A DNA stretch of 64,000 bases. Origin: Aricia agestis. Taxonomy: Eukaryota; Arthropoda; Insecta; Lepidoptera; Lycaenidae. The translations under genes and the position numbers were made by a program. The stretch covers positions 8,536,501 to 8,600,500 of the forward strand of contig NC_056423.1 of NCBI RefSeq assembly GCF_905147365.1, written 5' to 3'. Numbering within the stretch: position 1 is the stretch's first letter; each line of letters opens with the position of its first letter. Of the stretch, positions 43,942 to 53,608 are shown piece by piece. The notes beneath the pieces were generated by a model that ran no database searches, was not told the origin of the DNA, and saw nothing but the letters and a program-made list of their open reading frames with translations.

Positions 43942-44618
43942 TTTTTTTATGAAATAAGGGGGCAAACGAGGAAACGGGTCACCTGATGGAAAGCAACTTC
44001 CGTCGCCTATGGACACTCGCAGCATCAGAAGAGCTGCAGGTGCGTTGCCGGCCTTTTAAGAGAGAATAGGGTAATAGGTAATAGGGGTAGGGGTGGGAAG
44101 GGAAGGGATGGGAATAGGGGAGGGTAGGGAAGGGAATAGGGTAGGGGATTGGGCCTCCGGTAAACTCCGATATACGTGGGAGAGTCATGCTTCGGCACGA
44201 ATGGGCCGGCTCGACCGGATAAATACCACGTTCTCACAGAAAACCGGCGTGAAACAGCGCTTGCGCTGTGTTTCGCCGAGTGAGTGAGTTTACCGGAGGC
44301 CCAATCCCCTAACCCCTACCCTATTCCCTTCCCTACCCTCAACTATTCCCTTCCTTTCCCTACCCTCCTCTATTACCCTATTCCCTCTTAAAAGGCCGGC
44401 AACGCACTTGCAGCTCTTCTGCTGCGAGTGTCCATGGGCGACGGAAGTTGCTTTCCATCAGGTGACCCGTTTGCTCGTTTGCCCCCTTATTTCATAAAAA
44501 AAAACTCACTCACTCGGCAAAACACAGCGCAATCGCTGTTTCACACCGGTTTTCTGTGAGAACGTGGTATTTCTTCGGTCGAGCCGGCCCATTCATGTCG
44601 AAGCATGGCTCTCCCACG
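43942..44618 (-). mobile_element. SINE-D split by another SINE-D
   Basis: The tail half occupies 43942-44167 (ends CTCCGGTAAACTC). The head half resumes at 44505-44618 (CTCACTCACTCGGCAAAACA to GGCTCTCCCACG). The two halves join exactly if 44168-44504 is removed. Confidence 0.9.
44168..44504 (+). mobile_element. SINE-D inserted in SINE-D
   Basis: Full copy TACGTGGGAGAGTCATGCTT to TTATTTCATAAAAAAAA in the opposite orientation to its host copy. AAACTC is repeated at 44162-44167 and 44502-44507, the likely target duplication. Confidence 0.9.
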
Positions 44619-45214
44619 TATTTTTTAAATATCTTTAGGATTAGTTCACATTGCAACATGAAAATGGGATTAATTTTTATTAAATGAGTCATTAAAAATT
44701 AGACCTAGCAGCCTAACAACGCGAGCGTCTGACAATACAATGTTATATTGTGTAGCAAATTGAGTTAAGTTTTAAATGGCTCATTCAAACATTCAGCGCA
44801 TCGATTCGTAACGTTACAATGTGACTGGACCCTTAATTATTTGTACCTAAAATACCTGTGTATTTTCTTATTTGCCTCGTTAAAAATTCAGTGATCTATT
44901 TTAGTAGATTTTAGTGATCTTGTAATTTAATTTCGGCGCTAAAACCGAGCGGAGATCAAACATGACCAAATGCCCGGTGAACTTTGCTGATGAAAAAAGT
45001 TTGTTCTACAACAAGCATATTTCTGGCTGAAATTTGACGGTGAACATTTTTTCTCTGCAGTTTTAAGCTATATGAGAAGTACCGGTCGGTATAGCTAGGT
45101 GTGCTTACAAAACAAAAAGGAATGGACGCAGTGTATTTGGAAAAACGCATAAGTACTTATAAACGCATAAGTATTTTCTTTTGATAATTTTTTTTACCCC
45201 AAAACCGCTTTAGC
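44619..45214. other. No gene seen
   Basis: AT-rich, with nothing recognised. Confidence 0.4.
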
Positions 45215-45370
45215 TCTAGAATCTCTGAGATCATAATATCAAAGGGTTTTCGTGGTTGGATACCGCTGTCGATCCGGGCGACACAGGAGATACTGCAACC
45301 ATACCCATCGTAATAATAAGGAAAGGACATAGACATACTTTTTATCCAAAAAAATGTACGGTTCCCACTT
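45215..45370. repeat. R4 and R3 fragments
   Basis: TCTGAGATCATAATATCAAA, GGTTTTCGTGGTTGGATACC and GACACAGGAGATACTG (R4), followed by AAAGGACATAGACATACTTT (R3). Confidence 0.55.
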
Positions 45371-45682
45371 ACTAAACGTTACTTAGTTAGATACTACTAA
45401 ACTAGTATTTAACATAAATCTAGCCTTTCTGATTATATCGTATTGCTATACCCGCGGAAACTTTTAGTAAGTTAAGGGCACATAGATTGAGATCTGTGTA
45501 TTGGGTCTCAACTCGGTAATAGTTTAGTTTTGGACCCTTTAGTTAACGAAAATATTGCGTAGAACTTTGTGGCTGTTGCGAGGTCTTATTGGTTAACGAA
45601 ATGCTTGAATTTACAACAATTTTATGTATTTACTATAGTATATATAACAAACATAATAAAACTATATAGTATATATAGTTTT
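45371..45682. other. No gene seen
   Basis: AT-rich sequence ending in an imperfect ACTATATAGTATATATAG palindrome. Confidence 0.4.
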
Positions 45683-46290
45683 ATTATTTATTTATACTTT
45701 TTGCACAATGTACAATGGCGGACTTAATGCCATATGGCATTTTCTACCAGTCAACCATTCGGTGGTAGCAGAGATAAAACTAAAAGACACAGGTGCTTCC
45801 TGTTTGGAAAAAATAATAGATATTCAAGAAATATTTGTTAATATATAAACAATAAATGCTGATAAATATAAATTACACATATATTTACAATATACTAATA
45901 CTACTATGGCGATATTATATATAACCAATACTATACAATATAATATACATTATACATATTATTATACAAATACATAAGTTCATATATACATCCATATAAA
46001 ACACTGAGTAACGTTTATTGTATTATACTTATGATTCTACCAATTTATTTAGATAGAGCAGTCGGACTCTACGTTTAAACGTATCTCTGGTTGGGCTTAA
46101 CCTGATTTCCGGAGGTAGGGCGTTCCACAGTAAAATAGCCTGGACGTGGATGTATGGACTAGACTGGAGCGATGAGGTGGACAACGGAGACGCGCATTAT
46201 TTGAGGAGCGGAGGGTTCTTTCGTGATTATCGTAAAGGATATCGTAATGGAATTGTGACTTTAAGGAAGCAGGAGAATTAGGGGAATTCA
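45683..46290 (-). repeat. Repeat R8, longer LINE-like 3' end
   Basis: TTTTTGCACAATGTACAATG and GCGGACTTAATGCCATATGG match 40489. Further right, 46060-46230 has CGGAGGTAGGGCGTTCCACA, as in reverse LINE ORF ends. No full domain readable. Confidence 0.55.
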
Positions 46291-46964
46291 GGAATGTATA
46301 TTATGTTTGTTAAAAAACTTTTTGTATTCTAGGTTTAAAATATTTAGTTTTTTTAAGTATTTAGTTTATTAGGTATTTAAAGTAACATAGTAGGTATATA
46401 ATCAGTTTAATTTTTATCAGAACCTCTGCTTTTCCAGTAGGTTTCGTACCTACAAAAGTTTATACGTTTTATAACCATATTTGCCTATGTTTTATTTACT
46501 TTCACAAATATTTATTTTGGTTTCTCATTTTAAATATTTAATATTAGTGCGATTCCATATTCCATATCTAAATAATTACACAAAGTTCTAAAATAACTGT
46601 AAAAATATTTCTGACGTTGGCCGAAACTCCATTATATCCATTTTATTTTAGCTCCCTTCATGGAAATGTATCGCATTGTTTTTAATTTATTCAGGATTAG
46701 CTTTCCGAAAAATAATAAATAAATCCGAATTGACATCGCTTCCCGATATGCGAGATTAATCGAATTATTATGCTGTCGCATAGCTGTATCATTAGGAAAA
46801 TAAATACTCTGCTTCTATCTAATACCAATCAGAAACGTTGTTTGTTCGTTTTCATCGAAAAAATTTAAAATTTAAAGAAATCTGTTTAGTTTTGAAAAAT
46901 TTCAATGAGGCGTTGAGCACTTTTTTTGGATAGGTAAAAATGTCGCATTATAGCACTTGACCTG
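46291..46964. other. No gene seen
   Basis: Very AT-rich. Nothing recognised. Confidence 0.45.
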
Positions 46965-47262
46965 ATCGAAAATGCGTAGGTGCATTTCTAAATAGTAAAA
47001 TACTGAATTGACAGCCCTACTAGAGTGGCAAGCGATTATCGTAAACGCCAACAAAATGTATGCGATTTGACATATTAATTATTAAGTCATCGCTTCGCTA
47101 GCGAATACTAATCCCATACATTTTGTCGGCGTTTACGATAATCGTTTGACACTTATCTCTAGGCCCAGATCTCGATTGCGTAAGAAGTCTTACAAATCTG
47201 TCAATTCAGTACAAATTTAAAAATGCATCTACTCGTCGCGTTGTGGTCTGAATTGAGCCTTA
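46965..47262. mobile_element. MITE M1 interrupted by another MITE
   Basis: Outer M1 ends ATGCGTAGGTGCATTTCTAA and GTTGTGGTCTGAATTGAGCC, split after GAATTGACAGCC. Confidence 0.75.
47015..47166. mobile_element. MITE nested in M1
   Basis: CTAGAGTGGCAAGCGATTATC with CGTAAACGCCAACAAAATGT is inverted in ACATTTTGTCGGCGTTTACG and GATAATCGTTTGACACTTAT. Confidence 0.85.
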
Positions 47263-47677
47263 CTTTTCATGGATGTTGTCATGATGTAGCTAAAAAGGAC
47301 CTATATAACTACAAAAATGTAAAATATACCTACATAGTAAAACATAGGCGGTGGTCGTTAAAATCTTCTGCTCGACCTCACAACTACCGGTCTGTTCAAA
47401 AACCTTCAAAATTTAATTGGAACACAACATGAAAACAATGTAAAAAAGTTTTTAATAATTTTGATCTAGACATAAACAATGTACAAGCTATAATACGACC
47501 AATTCATATAGTTTTAGCCGCGTAATAATTATTATTGAATTAAAATTATATTATATTTTTTACAAAATATACTCTTGAATGTTTTATCGCATTGGCAATC
47601 GCCGAAACTCGAGTGCCCCAACAGCATAATAGCGCAGTTTTAAGCTGGATACACCCTGCCTTATATTATTAACTAAG
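47263..47677. other. No gene seen
   Basis: AT-rich, with nothing recognised. Confidence 0.4.
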
Positions 47678-47976
47678 TACCACACCGGTTTTCGGTGACG
47701 GTGGCCCAGTATAATTTTTACCAAGCCAGTTACACAAGAGGACTCTCTATTCTCTATAAACCAGTGGGACGGAAGACCAACAACCAGCGCCTGAGCTCAG
47801 GACCAACTTTTTACATGCCCATCCGACTCATGGATCATCTTACTTATCAGACAATCATGTGATCAGCCTACTTTGACCTAAGAAAACTTGGAAATAACAT
47901 GACGTTTTCATCACGGGAATCGAACCTACGACCTCCTTTTCAAGAGCCACGCTCTAAACCACTAGACCACGGAGGC
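47678..47976 (-). mobile_element. SINE-B, reverse, internally diverged
   Basis: ACACCGGTTTTCGGTGACGG to CTAGACCACGGAGGCG, with B-box complement GGGAATCGAACCTACG. Several small deletions relative to the 13181 copy. Confidence 0.85.
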
Positions 47977-48182
47977 GTTGCGTTATATTCCTATTTTCCT
48001 GCGACTCATATTAGTATGCGTTGCACCCGTCGTACTCTGATTTAATGTGGTCAGCGTCACTCTCATTTCAATTTCAGATCTTTTGATATTTACATACGTA
48101 TGGTGAATAACTGAAAGCCTTATCGTGATGGAGATGTTTAAACCAAAACATATTTATCTATTCTGCCCTACTCTTCTGTGCC

Positions 48183-48690
48183 TGTTCTATGATCTAGCGT
48201 GCTCTATGTTCTAGCCTGATCTATGCTCTAGCCTGCTTTATACTCTAGCCTGCTCTATACTCTAGTCTGCTCTATGCTCAAGCCTGCTCTAAACTTTAGC
48301 CTAATCTATGCTCTAGCCTGCTCCAGCCTGCTCTATGCTCTATGTTCTAGACTGCTCTATGCTCTAGCCTGATCTATGCTCTAGCCTGCTCTATAGTCTA
48401 TACTCTAGCCTGATCTATGCTCTAGCCTGCTCTATGCTCTAGCTTGCTCTATACTGTAGCCTGATCTAGGCTCTAGCCTGCTATATACTCTAACCTGCTC
48501 TATGCTCTAGCCTGATCTATGCTCAAGCCTGCTATATACTCTAGGCTGCTCTATAGTCTATACTCTAGCCTGATCTATGCTCTAGCCTGCTCTATGCACT
48601 AGCCTGCTCTATACTCTAGCCTGATCTATGCTCTAGGCAGTTCTATGCTCTAGCCTGTTCTATGCTCTAGGTTGCTTTGCTCTAGAGTCT
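48183..48690. repeat. 17-bp minisatellite, ~29 units
   Basis: Tandem GCTCTATGCTCTAGCCT and variants (GATCTA, ATACTCTAG), some units lengthened by CTATAGT. The period is not a multiple of three and no frame survives, so it is non-coding. Confidence 0.95.
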
Positions 48691-48704
48691 ACTCTACTTA
48701 CTAG

Positions 48705-49145
48705 TGCCTGTTTTCACCAACCGCCTCCTAACGAATTAGTGTTCCCTAGTGGCCATTAAGGGTACACAATTATACAATACACATCCTTCAAGATTTAGAC
48801 TTTTATCATCTACGTAAGCGTAAGAACTTTGGTAAAACACAAGTTTATTTAAAAAAGTTCTTGTTTTAAGAGGTACATGACGCTAAAATACCATTACGGG
48901 ATTTCTGAGGTTAAGTTCACACGGCACAATCCTGCACGTTTTTTGGCAGTATACGTCTTAACGAATAAATAGTGTCGCATACAATGTATATAGAACCATT
49001 CACACGTCCATTGTACTGCACGATTTGTTGCAGTAGGTACAATCGGCGTATGAATGTTAAGACGTATACTGCAAAAAAACGTGCAGGACAAAGCTGTGTG
49101 AACCAATTCTTAGCGTTAGGAGGTGGTTAGTGAAAACGGCATTTA
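48705..49145. mobile_element. MITE with GTTTTCACCAACCGCCTCCTAA ends
   Basis: TGCCTGTTTTCACCAACCGC with CTCCTAACG is inverted in CGTTAGGAGGTGGTTAGTGA at 49115-49134. Contains the nested MITE at 48903-49108. Related sequence occurs at 59580-59950 and 60945-61020. Confidence 0.75.
48903..49108. mobile_element. Nested MITE with GTTCACACGG-type ends
   Basis: GTTAAGTTCACACGGCACAA and CAGTATACGTCTTAA are mirrored by TTAAGACGTATACTGC and AAAGCTGTGTGAAC. Confidence 0.85.
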
Positions 49146-49286
49146 AAGCCTCGTAGAGAAGCTTTCAGGAAATAGAATAGATAGATAGGTAGATCTCGTG
49201 TTGAAACCACGTCGTATTTATTCGTAACGTGCATCGATATAAGGCTAGGCGAGGATATTTTCCCTTTATCATTTACAATTTCACTC

Positions 49287-49433
49287 CGGGTCAATTCAGA
49301 CCGCAACGCGACGCGTAGATAGATGCATAGGTAGATGATTTAATTCTAAATTGGTATAGATTTGACAGATTACAATTGCGTGAGTCATCATGTAATTATG
49401 TCAATTCAGTACAAATTTTGAAATGCATGTAGC
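49287..49433. mobile_element. MITE M1, right end lost
   Basis: GGGTCAATTCAGACCGCAAC start and the inner ACAGATTACAATTGCGTGAG arm, but it stops at AAATGCATGTAGCGAGATA. Confidence 0.75.
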
Positions 49434-50250
49434 GAGATACGGGCGTACGTACCGTGAATGTGAATTTTCTTAATCTGCCCCCCCCCAAGACCTATGCCCC
49501 CCCATGTAGAATCCTGGCTACGCCCATGGCGATGCTCATAACTAAAATCAAAGTAAACATTATGCAGCAATTTCAGCGAGCTCCCGCGAAACACATTATT
49601 CACAAATCATACGAGGTGCCGTAATATTAATCACAATTAACACGCGAACTTTTTACAATTTACATAAGTGTCGCAGTCTCGCAAAAAACGCAGCACGAAA
49701 GCGTCATTAGCGCTCGTGTAAAAACCCCCTTAGAACGGAATAGAATATAAAGTATGCACGTTAATTGTATAGCTGCAGGTAAAACCAGCTTATTATTGGC
49801 ACTGCTGCATCAAAAACCGGTTCCTTGAAATGTACACCAATGTACATTAATTAGTACAATGTAATGAGAGATCGTTCTAAGCTGTATTGTATGTAGTTTC
49901 ACTGCTAAATAATACTGAAAATCTAATTTTGAAAAATCGCGCAGATCCGTAGATAATAATTTCGGACACATCCTACCCTATATCCTTAAATTAATAAAAT
50001 TAATTTTGTAATCACGAAATTGCTTTATTAAAGCTAGCAAAATGGCAATTGTTTCCAAGAATTCATATTTTGTCAATGTAAAAAGTATTTGAATAAAAAA
50101 TAAGTTTGCCCCTAAGATTGAGTATTTTTATATGGGGCAAAATTTTGACAAGGATTGGGAATTATTAGTAGGGTTATAATTTCAAAAGCTACTAAAGGCT
50201 TCGGCTAAAGTATATTGTTTAGTTCGCGGATTCATTTACTTGTCCCGCAG
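49434..50250. other. No gene seen
   Basis: 49480-49530 has a C-run with CCATGTAGAATCCTGGCTAC, a common repeat edge. The rest is AT-rich. A good polypyrimidine/acceptor sequence, TTACTTGTCCCGCAG, ends it. Confidence 0.4.
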
Positions 50251-50362
50251 AGTTAGTGTCTGGCAGGCTGCCCGTGCCAGAACTGGCACCGTGCCAGATG
50301 CCAGGCTCTGGCAAATCCTCGGCTTAGAGGACGTACAGCAGTTTTTACAGATCATTGACTGA
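50251..50362 (+). CDS. Possible last coding exon (unknown gene)
   Basis: TTACTTGTCCCGCAG is a strong acceptor. Entered in phase 1 (the phase left by the signal exons at 36127 and 36271), it reads LVSGRLPVPELAPCQMPG and stops at TAG 50325. Entered in phase 2 it reads VSVWQAARARTGTVPDARLW and stops at TGA 50360. Phase 0 stops at once. AATAAA at 50382 follows within 25-60 bp. The stretch is GC-rich and out of character with its flanks. Linking it to the 36-kb signal exon is an inference; middle exons could be missing. TGCCAG/CTGGCA palindromes within it are a warning that it might be repeat-derived. Confidence 0.4.
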
Positions 50363-50381
50363 AATGGTTAGCACTCGCTTC

Positions 50382-50387
50382 AATAAA
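50382..50387 (+). terminator. Poly(A) signal AATAAA
   Basis: In CGCTTCAATAAACAATCG, followed by a T-rich stretch suitable for cleavage. Confidence 0.4.
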
Positions 50388-50454
50388 CAATCGTTTTTAC
50401 TTAAACGTTGAAGTTTATTATTATGTAAGCTTTAAAAATAAGGATGTTATTAGG

Positions 50455-50735
50455 TTTCCGTACCCAAAGGCGCTTTGCAGACGACGGGGCGGGCCGGGCG
50501 GTCAATTTTGCCGCGAACGATAGCACAAAGGGAATCCTATATAATATTTTATAGTAACAACGCACACGGCGGGCAAAAAGACCGCGCCGCAGGTGCCCGG
50601 CGGGCACTGGCGGCGCATGTCCGCGGCTGCCCGCCGTGGACCACGCGGCGCGGGCAGCCGCAGACATCGACGGGCGTACACGGCGAAATTGATTGGCCCG
50701 CCCCGCCCCGTCGTCTGCAAAGCGCCAAAGGGTAA
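50455..50735. mobile_element. GC-rich foldback MITE inside an R1 repeat
   Basis: TACCCAAAGGCGCTTTGCAG plus ACGACGGGGC is inverted at the right end (CGTCGTCTGCAAAGCGCC). TA may be the duplicated target. Inner GGCGGGCAGCC-type arms give several spurious long frames. The flanks are reverse R1 (CCGTACCC at left; GGACCCTATTAG and CTGTATCTCAAGAACCGCTA at right, 50736-50835). Confidence 0.85.
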
Positions 50736-50865
50736 AAAAGGGACCCTATTAGGTATAGAGACTTCGAAGTCCGTCTATCTGTCTCTAGGCTGTATCTCAA
50801 GAACCGCTATAGCTAGATTTCTTTTACTTTCAGGCCAACTTTTACAGACCTGAGTGCTTACAGCT

Positions 50866-51086
50866 TAGGGCCTTGGGCGAACCCAATGCGAGCTTTTGCT
50901 AGCGAGGCAGTCGCGCGACTATGAAGCGCACGACTGCATCACTACTTACCAACGCGCGTTAGTCGCATTTGCAACTCGATACAACGCACAGCTAGCGACT
51001 GCATCGCGTCTGTATCGATGCAGATCTGCGACACTATCGCGACTGCATCGCTACAAAAAGTCGCAATGGGCGCACGGCCTTACTCA
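50866..51086. mobile_element. MITE with GCGACTGCATCG repeats
   Basis: TTAGGGCCTTGGGCGAACCC pairs with GGGCGCACGGCCTTA. The inside repeats GCGACTGCATCGC-type units. TTA/TAA flanks. Confidence 0.65.
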
Positions 51087-51445
51087 CATTACATTCGCTG
51101 GTTTCGATATTAAAGTCAAAAATGTATGGGACCAGTGTTTCCACAATGAGGGGAAATCCCCCTTTTGAGGGGAAATTAGGGTCCAGAGGGGAAGAAAAAG
51201 GGGAAAGACTATAAAACGGGAAATTTTATAGTCTTTCCCCTTTTTCCGAAGAAATAGGAGGAGTAGGAAGAAACTGGAATTCTTCCTACTTCTCCTATAT
51301 TTTTTTTGATTAATTTCGTTCTTAAGAAAGCTTTAGCACATCCCTCGGCCTCGGGCTCCCTGAGATCATTTAATGGGTTTTCGTGGTTGGATACCGCTGT
51401 AGATCCTGCCGACTCAGGAGATACAGTGGTGGGAATGTGTAAGAG
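51087..51445. repeat. Hairpin and R4 fragment
   Basis: GGGGAAAGACTATAAAA and TTTTATAGTCTTTCCCC at 51199-51243 form a 17-bp stem. R4 (GGGCTCCCTGAGATCAT to GGAGATACAGTGGTGGGAAT) is at 51350-51445. Confidence 0.65.
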
Positions 51446-51777
51446 GCCGATTTAGTTAATATACTAGTGCCAAAACTTAAAACTAAGTACCGCAAAATAA
51501 TTTTTGAGGGCAAAAAGGCATAAAAAGGGGACATCTGAATTGAAGCGTGGAGAAACGAAATCATTAAAGTGGAAAAAATGTATGGGACTGAAAATGTATG
51601 TATCCCGTTTTGACTTCTACAGAAAATGGCGAATGCAATAATTTGAGTAAGCACTCTGGATTTTGGACTTGGCGCTCGATGAGTTGAGCTGCTTGTTTCT
51701 TTGGATGACGCATTCAAAATCATCGTTACGTCTCGTGACGTTGCAATGTGAACTAGCCCAAAACCCCGTTTGGCTAT

Positions 51778-52804
51778 TAGGGTCAATTTATAATAGCGCA
51801 GAGTCGAAGCGCAGCGAAGCGCGTCGGAGCGTCAAATTCGCAACAAGTCGAACGAATGCGCGCGGATTCGCCAGAGTGCCTACGGTCAGGCCTGTCCCAC
51901 TCGCGCCTTTAGGTATCGAACTGTAAGTACCCCTTTAAAGGGGCAGATCACAAGGGACTCACAAGCGAGCGGTGACGCGCGCGCAAGATTTTTTCGTCGC
52001 ATATATCTACGTACTGATTTAACCGCTGTGACAGAATCATTATTAATCTGATTAAATATATGAACAATTGAAAAAAGTCAAAGAAATATTTCAATAAAGT
52101 AATTTAAGACTTTAAAATACAAAAAAAAAAGATAAAAAATACACAAACATAGCAAATAAACCAATTTGTTACAAACAAACCGCATACTACACATAAATAA
52201 AAACAAGTTACTATGTTTAAGTTGTAAAAAAATCCTGACCAGCTCCTACACTATAATCGAATATAAAACTATTATAAAATATACGTTGGGTTACTAAAAT
52301 TTGATTATTACTATAAAAAAAGTTTGCTATTAGTAGCTTTAGTAATTAAAAGACGATTATTTTATTTTCTAAAAGGTGACAATCTTGATTTTGTCAGAAA
52401 GGGTACCTCTTACGCGATAGAAAGAGAGCGCACATGTAGGCAAATATAATTGTCGGCACCTAGCACTGCGCGGTCGGAATTTGAACTTTATAGTATCGCA
52501 GCAAGAGTTGTTATTTTTTTAAACGGCTTTCACGAGTTGGACTTCTGTTGGTACTACTAATATATATTCTGTGCTACGGTGATGACGCGTAGATTCGCTT
52601 GTGTGCGCTTGGATGCGCGCGCACCAAAAAGCGGTGGTCAAGCGAATTCGCGAAAGTGCGCGCGGATGCGCGCGCCATTTTTAATTCTCAGAAGTACCTG
52701 ATATGTGCGTTAACGCTTTGGAGTTAAGGTTGAATTTTTTATATTCAGTTTTAATAATTTGCTTCGATGCGCTTTGACTCTGCGCTAGTATAAATTGACC
52801 CTTA
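51778..52804. mobile_element. M6, ~1-kb inverted-repeat element
   Basis: TTAGGGTCAATTTATAATAG with CGCAGAGTCGAAGCGCAGCG is inverted in CGCTTTGACTCTGCGCTAGT and ATAAATTGACCCTTA. The centre is AT-rich and non-coding. A 290-bp relative is at 55879-56172. Confidence 0.8.
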
Positions 52805-53559
52805 GGTTTGTAAAAGTCTAATGAAACAAATAAATCAATTTATCAGTTTATTTCAATGAATTGAATATTTTATCTATATAAACAGTTTAAAAATTATACG
52901 TCCTTACGCTACTTATACATTTTACAGTTTCCGGCCTTTACCCTAAACTTACTTTCAGTCGGACTTCCTTCTCCGTCTAACTTAGAGAATCAAATATATC
53001 CATCTCGCTCTAACTCACATTAGGCATAACACACAATTAGACTAAAGCATTTATTTTTAATCACACAACATGCTGAAAAACTGTTAAGGCGTCTATACAC
53101 TGTCTTTTTTGTCTAAGATAACTAGCCAATATTGTGAAAAAATACATTATGTAGTGATAGAGAAAAAATAATATTATAACATTACTATTACTTCAGCTGA
53201 GTAAACAAACACGTTTGTGTGATTATAAACAAATTGACAACATTTACACAGCATATATCAAGTCATATTATATCAAGTGCACAATATTAGACACCCATTC
53301 TCAAATACAATACTTATGTAACACCTAGTTTAGCTTAACGTTAAACTTTTAAAATCTATGACAATTACGAGTATCTTATATTCTTCTCTCCGGTCTCTAT
53401 TTCACCCAAAACTTTAGAATTTGGTCTTAATTTTGTTGTTTTAGATAAAACAGATACTCGATGGACACATTATTTTTTTAGATGTCAATAAAATATTGCT
53501 TTTTTATATTTTTTTAAGGAATTATTTTTACAATAAAAAATTTCTCATTTACGTGAGCC
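52805..53559. other. No gene seen
   Basis: AT-rich, with nothing recognised. Confidence 0.45.
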
Positions 53560-53608
53560 TACCAGGGCCAGACTGGCGTGGTGTAAAGCGACTATAGACA
53601 TTATTATT
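53560..53608 (+). mobile_element. SINE-A 3' tail
   Basis: CCAGGGCCAGACTGGCGTGG, GCGACTATAGACATT and ATTATTAT only. Confidence 0.7.

Noticed and set aside
48183..48690. CRISPR-like regular repeat
   Set aside because: Repeats are contiguous with no unique spacers and the genome is animal; it is a minisatellite.
50401..50853. Several Arg/Pro-rich frames of 72-88 codons
   Set aside because: All fall in the GC-rich foldback MITE.
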